Origin: Branchiibius hedensis
Lineage (GTDB): Bacteria > Actinomycetota > Actinomycetes > Actinomycetales > Dermatophilaceae
Direction: 5' to 3'
NCBI RefSeq assembly: GCF_900108585.1
Contig: NZ_UESZ01000001.1
Location: 1,860,001 to 1,924,000 of the forward strand
Length of the DNA: 64,000 nucleotides
Part shown: positions 58,473-64,000 of the stretch, in pieces
How the letters are laid out: each line of letters opens with the position of its first letter
Position numbering within the stretch: the first letter of the stretch is position 1
Position numbers and translations under genes: made by a program
The notes under the pieces: model-generated
Seen by the model: the letters and a program-made list of their open reading frames with translations, nothing else
The model's database searches: none
What the model was told of the DNA's origin: nothing

Positions 58473-59459
58473 TCAGGCAGCGCGGGAGAAGGTCGCCCGG
58501 TACGCCGCGGGAGCCAGTCCTGTGCCGGCGCGGAACTGCGCCCGGAAGGCGGCCGAGGTCCCGAATCCGGAACGGCCCGCGATGGATTCGATGTTGAGGT
58601 CGGTGCCTTCCAGTAGCTCCTTCGCCGCTTCAATCCGTGCACCCGTCAGCCACTGACCGAACGTCTGACCGGTCTCCTCCCGGAACCGCCGGGTGAAGGT
58701 GCGCACACTCATCGCCGCCTGTCGGGCTGCGGACTCCAAGGTGATCGACTCCGCGAGATGCCTTGTCGCCCAGTCCCTTACCGGGGCGAGTCCACCATCG
58801 AGGCGCTGCGGCACCGGCCGCTCGATGAATTGCGCCTGGCCACCCGAGCGCATCGGTGCCACGACGCAACCCCGGGCCACCTGGTTGGCGATCTGCGGTC
58901 CGATATCCGTGCGGATGAGATGCAGCAGTACGTCGATGCCGGCCGCGTTGCCCGCCGACGTCAGCACGTCACCGTGATCCACGAAGAGCACCTCCGGGTC
59001 GAGATCGACCTGCGGGAAGAACCGCCGGAACTCCTGCGCGTGCATCCAGTGCGTCGTCGCCCGCCGACCGTCCAGGAGTCCGTAAGCCGCCAACACGAAG
59101 GCGCCGGTGCAGATCGACACCCAGCGCGCGGACGCGGGGACGGTGTCGAGGGCGGCGCGCAGCTCGTCGGACAACTCACCCGTCGTCAGTATCGGATTGT
59201 CGTTGAACCCACACACGATCACGGTGTCGGCGTGCCGCAAATCGTCAACGGAATGCGTTGGGGCAGCGTCGAATCCGGCGCTGGTCCGGACCGGCCGGTC
59301 ACCGAGCGTGACGTGCCGCACGTCGTACGGCGCACTGCCGGCGGGTGCCGACGGCCAGCCGGGCAGCAACGAGCGATGGCCGAGGAACCGCGACGGGAAG
59401 CCCAACTCCATGGTGATCACGCCGTCGAGGGCAAGGACGACGACCCGATGTGGCTGCAT
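58473..59459 (-). CDS. GlxA-like AraC-family regulator
   Basis: 328 residues from the ATG at 59459. An N-terminal DJ-1/PfpI-like domain (VSICTGAFVLAAYGLLDGRRATTHW) is followed by two AraC helix-turn-helix units (ESAARQAAMSVRTFTRRFREETGQ and IESIAGRSGFGTSAAFRAQFR). Divergent from the MFS transporter gene by 70 bases, so it probably regulates it. Confidence 0.88.
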   Translation of the reverse strand: MQPHRVVVLALDGVITMELGFPSRFLGHRSLLPGWPSAPAGSAPYDVRHVTLGDRPVRTSAGFDAAPTHSVDDLRHADTVIVCGFNDNPILTTGELSDELRAALDTVPASARWVSICTGAFVLAAYGLLDGRRATTHWMHAQEFRRFFPQVDLDPEVLFVDHGDVLTSAGNAAGIDVLLHLIRTDIGPQIANQVARGCVVAPMRSGGQAQFIERPVPQRLDGGLAPVRDWATRHLAESITLESAARQAAMSVRTFTRRFREETGQTFGQWLTGARIEAAKELLEGTDLNIESIAGRSGFGTSAAFRAQFRAGTGLAPAAYRATFSRAA

Positions 59460-59529
59460 GGCCAGATTCTTGCACACCCTGACCAACCGGCCACTCGTCT
59501 CGAAGTAGACCAGGGGCCACGATGGACCG

Positions 59530-60825
59530 GTGACTACCTCGCCCTTGTTCCGCGCGTTGCGTATCCATCCGGCGTGGATCGTCGCGATCGCCACCTTCTT
59601 CACGATGATCGGCGCCGCGGGCTTCCGTTCGGCGCCGGGCGTCTTCATGCCGGCGCTACACGACGAGTTCGGCTGGGACATGGGCACGATGAGCCTGGCG
59701 GTGTCGATCAACCTCGTGCTCTACGGCCTCACCGCACCGTTCTCGGCTGCACTGATGGAGCGATTCGGGATCCGTCGTATCGCTGCGATCGCACTCGTCC
59801 TGATCGCGGCCGGCGCGATCCTGCCGATCTGGATGACCCAGTAGTGGCAACTGCTGGTCTGTTGGGGACTGCTCATCGGCTTGGGCACCGGCTCGGTGTC
59901 GATGGCTCTGGTCGCCACGATCACCGGGCGGTGGTTCGTGGCCCGTCGTGGACTGGTCACCGGGGTGCTCACCGCCGCAGCAGCGACCGGCCAACTCATC
60001 TTCCTACCGGTGATGGCCGCCCTGCTGACCAGTCACGGCTGGCGCAGCGCGACCCTGGTCATCGGGTGCGCCGCCCTGCTCATCGTGCCCGTCGTGCTGA
60101 TCTTCCTACGCAACCGGCCCGCCGACGTTGGAGTGACTGCGTACGGGGAAACCCCTGAGCATCAAGCACTCCCACCCGCACCGGCCTCCCCCGGACTGGC
60201 ACTGACCACGCTGCGGGACGCCGTACGCAATCGGACGTTCCTACTCCTGGCGGCGACGTTCGCGGTCTGCGGTGCCTCCACCAACGGACTGGTCGGCACC
60301 CACTTCATCCCCGCCGCGATGGACCACGGGATGGCCGAGACGGCCGCCGCCTCCCTGCTGGCGCTCGTCGGCGTGTTCGACATCATCGGCACGATCTTCT
60401 CCGGGTGGTTGACCGATCGCTTCGACCCGCGGCTGCTGCTCGCGACCTACTACGGCCTGCGCGGATTGTCGCTGTTCGCGTTGCCGGCACTCTTCGGCGA
60501 CAGTATGCATCCGTCAATGCTGGTCTTCGTGCTCTTCTACGGTCTGGACTGGGTCGCGACCGTGCCCCCGACGATGGCGTTGTGCCGCAGCGCTTTTGGT
60601 AGCCGGGCACCCGTTGTGTTCGGCTGGGTCTTCGCCTGTCACCAGTTGGGAGCAGCCGCCGCCGCGACCGTCGCCGGCGCGATCCGCGACGACATGGGCA
60701 CCTACAACCTCGCCTTCTATGGGGCGGGGGCGCTCTGCCTGCTGGCGACAGTGGGCTGCCTGTCGATCAAGGCCCGACGTACGACGCCCGAGACCGAGCC
60801 TGATCCGCTGGGTGCCGCCGTGTGA
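59530..60825 (+). pseudogene. MFS transporter interrupted by a TAG codon
   Basis: The frame reads through membrane segments from the GTG at 59530 to WMTQ, meets TAG at 59842-59844, then continues in the same frame (WQLLVCWGLLIGLGTGSVS) to a normal stop at 60825, 432 codons in all. The two halves together make a complete 12-helix MFS protein of normal length. Single-base change or sequencing error are the simplest explanations; readthrough is possible. Divergent regulator gene upstream. Confidence 0.8.
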
Positions 60826-60833
60826 CGGCCCCG

Positions 60834-60894
60834 GACTTTTGCAGCGCAACTCACCTGTGAAAGCACTCCGAGAGTGAGTTGCGCTGCAAAAATC
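60834..60894. repeat. palindromic extragenic repeat, copy 3
   Basis: GACTTTTGCAGCGCAACTCAC and GTGAGTTGCGCTGCAAAAATC, 19 bases apart, with the central CTGTG..GCACTCCG shared with copy 1. Between the MFS pseudogene and the radical SAM gene ends. Confidence 0.8.
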
Positions 60895-60900
60895 GGCGAC

Positions 60901-62862
60901 TCAGACCACCGTCAGCGGGAGCAACTTCTTCCCCGTCGGGCCGACCTGGATGTCGGTGCCCATCTGCGGACATACTCCGCAGTCGAAGCACGGCGTCCAC
61001 CGGCAGTCGTCGACCTCGGTCTCGTCCAGCGCGTCCTGCCAGTCGTCCCAGAGCCACTCTTTGTCCAGGCCGGAGTCCAGGTGGTCCCAGGGCAGGACCT
61101 CGTGCTCGTCGCGCTCACGGGTGGTGTACCAGTCCACGTCGATCGGCTGATCCTCGAAAACCGTTGCAGCAGAGGACATCCAGCGCTCGTAGGAGAAGTG
61201 CTCGCTCCATCCGTCGAACCGCCCACCAGCACGCCAGACCGCCTCGATCACCTGACCGACCCGGCGGTCGCCTCGTGACAGCAGTCCTTCGACGATGCCC
61301 GGCTGGCCGTCGTGGTAGCGCATCCCGATCGAGGAGCCGTACCGTTTGTCGGCCCGGATCGCGTCGCGCAGCTTGAGCAGCCGGGCGTCGGTCTCCGCCG
61401 CGGACAACTGACCACACCACTGGAACGGGGTGTGCGGCTTCGGCACGAATCCGCCGATGGACACGGTGCAGCGGATGTCCCGCCGGCCGCTGACCTGACG
61501 GCCGGTCTCGATGACCCGCCGAGCCAGATCCGCAATCTGCAAGACGTCCTCGTCGGTCTCGGTCGGCAGCCCACACATGAAGTACAACTTCACCTGACGC
61601 CAACCGGCGGAGTACGCAGCGGCGACGGTGTTGATCAGGTCTTCTTCGGTGACCATCTTGTTGATGACCTTGCGGATCCGCTCCGAACCACCCTCGGGCG
61701 CAAAGGTCAGACCTGATCGCCGACCGCCGCGGGTGAGCTCATTGGCCAGGTCGATGTTGAAGGCATCCACCCGCGTCGACGGAAGCGACAACCCGGTCTG
61801 CGTGCCCTCGTAGCGGTCCGCGAGCCCTTTGGCGATGTCACCGATCTCGGTGTGGTCGGCCGAGGACAGCGACAGCAACCCGACCTCTTCGAAACCGGTC
61901 GCGGCCAGCCCGCGCTGGACCATCTCGCCGATCCCGGTGATCGATCGCTCCCGCACCGGCCGGGTGATCATGCCCGCCTGGCAGAACCGGCAGCCGCGGG
62001 TGCAGCCGCGGAAGATCTCCACCGACATCCGCTCGTGCACGGTCTCGGCCAGCGGCACCAACGGCGCCTTGGGGTAGGCCCATTCATCGAGATTCATGAC
62101 GGTGTGCTTCGACACCCGCCACGGCACACCGGACAGCGACGGATCTGACGACGGTGCCACGCGCTGGATCCGGCCGTCCGGCAGATACGACACGTCATAG
62201 AAGGCCGGCACGTACACCCCGCCGGAGCGCGCCAGCGACAGCAGCAGCGCCCGCCGACCGCCGGGGCGACCAGCTGACTTCCATTGCTGGATCAGCGAAG
62301 TCACCGCCAGCACCGCTTCCTCACCGTCACCCACGATGGCTGCGTCGATGAAGGACGCGATCGGCTCGGGGTTGAAGGCGGCGTGGCCGCCGGCGATCAC
62401 GATCGGGTCGTCCTCACCCCGGGAAGCGGCATGCAACGGGATCCCCGCCAGGTCCAGCGCCGTGAGCATGTTGGTGTAACCGAGTTCGGTCGAGAACGAC
62501 AGCCCGAAGACGTCGAAGTCGCGCACCGGCCGGTGGGCATCGACGGTGAACTGGGGGACGCCCGCGGACCGCATGGCTTCCTCCATGTCCGGCCACACGG
62601 CGTACGTGCGCTCGGCCAGCACACCCGGCTGCTCGTTCAGCACTTCGTACAGGATCATCACGCCCTGGTTGGGCAGGCCGACCTCGTAGGCGTCGGGATA
62701 CATCAGGGCCCACCGCACGGTCAGTTCCTGCCCCGCAGGACCGAACCCGCCGCAGTTCCAGTCCTTGATGGTCGAGTTCAACTCGCCACCGACGTACTGG
62801 ATCGGTTTACTCACCCGCTCCAGGAGCGGTTCGAGGTCTGTGAAGATCGACTCCCCTGCCAT
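60901..62862 (-). CDS. TIGR03960-family B12-binding radical SAM protein
   Basis: 653 residues. N-terminal B12-binding-like region (GLPNQGVMILYEVLNEQPG), radical SAM CTRGCRFCQAG cluster motif, then HPP-like middle and a C-terminal Cys-rich CFDCGVCPQMG. Family of unknown substrate, normally next to TIGR03936. The opposite orientation and 8.8-kb gap from the DUF2344 gene suggest rearrangement here. Confidence 0.88.
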   Translation of the reverse strand: MAGESIFTDLEPLLERVSKPIQYVGGELNSTIKDWNCGGFGPAGQELTVRWALMYPDAYEVGLPNQGVMILYEVLNEQPGVLAERTYAVWPDMEEAMRSAGVPQFTVDAHRPVRDFDVFGLSFSTELGYTNMLTALDLAGIPLHAASRGEDDPIVIAGGHAAFNPEPIASFIDAAIVGDGEEAVLAVTSLIQQWKSAGRPGGRRALLLSLARSGGVYVPAFYDVSYLPDGRIQRVAPSSDPSLSGVPWRVSKHTVMNLDEWAYPKAPLVPLAETVHERMSVEIFRGCTRGCRFCQAGMITRPVRERSITGIGEMVQRGLAATGFEEVGLLSLSSADHTEIGDIAKGLADRYEGTQTGLSLPSTRVDAFNIDLANELTRGGRRSGLTFAPEGGSERIRKVINKMVTEEDLINTVAAAYSAGWRQVKLYFMCGLPTETDEDVLQIADLARRVIETGRQVSGRRDIRCTVSIGGFVPKPHTPFQWCGQLSAAETDARLLKLRDAIRADKRYGSSIGMRYHDGQPGIVEGLLSRGDRRVGQVIEAVWRAGGRFDGWSEHFSYERWMSSAATVFEDQPIDVDWYTTRERDEHEVLPWDHLDSGLDKEWLWDDWQDALDETEVDDCRWTPCFDCGVCPQMGTDIQVGPTGKKLLPLTVV

Positions 62863-62881
62863 ACCGACCAGGGTAGGCGGC

Positions 62882-64000
62882 TCAGTCGGTGTAGAGGGAA
62901 TCCAACTGATCCTTGTACTTCTCGATGACCGTCTTGCGCTTCACCTTCAGGCTCGGGGTGATCTCGCCGTCTTCGACCGTCAGATCCCGCGGCAGGATGA
63001 TGAAGCGCTTGATCTGTTCCCAGCGGCCGAGGTCGGAATTCAACGTGTCGATGTAGCCCTTGACCAGATCGCGGGTGGCCTGGGACATCACGACGTCGTG
63101 GTAGTCGCCGGGGACCTTGTTGCTCGCTGCCCACTGCATGATCGCCTCCTCATCGAGGGTGATCAGCGCGGAGACGAACTTGCGGCTCTCCCCTTCGATG
63201 ACCAGTTGCGAGACGTAGGGGCAGATGCCCTTGAACCGGGCCTCCAGCGCACCAGGCGCGACGTACTTGCCGTTGGAGGTTTTGAACAGGTCCTTCTTGC
63301 GGTCGGTGATCTTCAGATGGCCGCTGGGCAGCAACTCGCCGATGTCACCGGTGTGCAGCCAGCCGTCGATGAGCACCTCGGCCGTCGCGTCGGGCAGGTC
63401 CTTGTAACCGGCCATGACTCCGCCGCCCTTGATCAGGACCTCGCCGTCGTCCGCGATCCGGTACGTCGTGCCCGGCAGTGGCGGGCCGACCGTCCCGATC
63501 TTGTTGTCGCTGGGCAGGTTCACGCCCGCGGCGGCCGTGGACTCGGTCAGTCCGTAGCCCTCGAGGATCGGCACACCCAAACCGTCGAACCAGCGGGCCA
63601 CGTCCGTGTTCAGCGCCGCCGAACCGGAGATGAAGAACCGGACGCGTCCGCCGAGCAGGGTGCGGATGTTGGACAGGACCAGGCGGTCGCCGACGGCGTG
63701 CTGGGCGGCAAGGATCGGCGAGACCTTGCCGTTCTCGCGGGCCGCAGACACCTTGCGGGCGTTGTCCGAAGCCCAATGGAACAGCTTGGCCTTGACCCCG
63801 CCGGCCGAGTCGACCGTCGTGCTGACCTTGCCGAAGACCTTCTCGAAGATCCGTGGCGCAGCCCCCATCCACGTCGGGCGAATGACCGAGAGGTTCTCGA
63901 CGATCTTGTCGGGACGACCGTCAACCGCGGTCTCCATCCCGATGCGCACCGCCAGGCTCAGCAGCATCTTGCCGAAGACGTGGGCCAGCGGGAGCCAGAG
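62882..64000 (-). CDS. long-chain fatty-acid-CoA ligase, 5' end outside the window
   Basis: The frame is open to the right edge. The visible 373 residues contain PLAHVFGK, GLGVPILEGYGLTESTAAAGVN (A5 motif), GSGxLHTGDIGEL region (INGWLHTGDIG type) and KDLFKTSNGKYVAP (A8/A10). AMP-binding acyl-CoA synthetase (FadD15-like). The N-terminal part with the first ATP motif lies outside. Confidence 0.88.
   Translation of the reverse strand, partial: LWLPLAHVFGKMLLSLAVRIGMETAVDGRPDKIVENLSVIRPTWMGAAPRIFEKVFGKVSTTVDSAGGVKAKLFHWASDNARKVSAARENGKVSPILAAQHAVGDRLVLSNIRTLLGGRVRFFISGSAALNTDVARWFDGLGVPILEGYGLTESTAAAGVNLPSDNKIGTVGPPLPGTTYRIADDGEVLIKGGGVMAGYKDLPDATAEVLIDGWLHTGDIGELLPSGHLKITDRKKDLFKTSNGKYVAPGALEARFKGICPYVSQLVIEGESRKFVSALITLDEEAIMQWAASNKVPGDYHDVVMSQATRDLVKGYIDTLNSDLGRWEQIKRFIILPRDLTVEDGEITPSLKVKRKTVIEKYKDQLDSLYTD

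Overview
The window is high-GC actinobacterial DNA. WhiB-type and EspR-like regulators, sortase and lipoprotein genes, leaderless start codons behind TANNNT boxes, and the rne-rplU-rpmA-obgE-proB and nadD-rsfS blocks all point to Actinomycetota, probably Micrococcales; I cannot name a genus.

It has two parts. From the left edge to about 36.77 kb lies an integrated mobile element. A tyrosine integrase and an excisionase-like gene abut the 3' end of a tRNA-Ala(GGC) gene; the other end lies beyond base 1. Gene content suggests an integrative conjugative element: a 1277-residue FtsK-type translocase, NERD and NYN nuclease-like proteins, three helicases (DinG-like, SF1, RecG-like), a metallopeptidase/VWA protein paired with a MoxR-type ATPase, several peptidoglycan hydrolases, sortase substrates and a class F-like sortase. 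No relaxase or phage structural gene was recognised. From 36.8 to 64 kb is host chromosome: tRNA-Ala, thioesterase-like protein, histidine phosphatase, rsfS, nadD, a glycosyltransferase, proA, a DedA-like protein, an RCC1-repeat secreted protein, proB, obgE, rpmA, rplU, rne, then metabolic, transport and regulatory genes, a radical SAM gene and a partial acyl-CoA synthetase.

The most unusual feature is a signal shared across the element. The 11-mer CGTCGCACCGT sits 6 nt (twice 7 nt) before a start codon at 16 places, on both strands, usually without a Shine-Dalgarno sequence. Eight sites also have CAGCG exactly 6 nt further upstream. At the ordinary leaderless genes here a TANNNT -10 box occupies the position of CACCGT, so the motif may be the core of an element-specific leaderless promoter. 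At several sites, however, it lies downstream of G-U-rich hairpins whose copies vary in a pairing-preserving way, which points to an RNA leader. A sigma-region-2-like protein at 15431-16729 is a candidate reader.

A second find is a compact RiPP-like cassette at 17.9-19.8 kb: an ArsR-like regulator, a divergent 32-codon peptide gene with a strong ribosome binding site, and a radical SAM/SPASM protein. A WhiB-like gene at 26.4 kb has a near-perfect Shine-Dalgarno before an ATA codon where its ATG is expected. In the core region, three copies of a palindromic repeat sit at gene ends near 57-61 kb, and an MFS transporter gene carries a nonsense codon.
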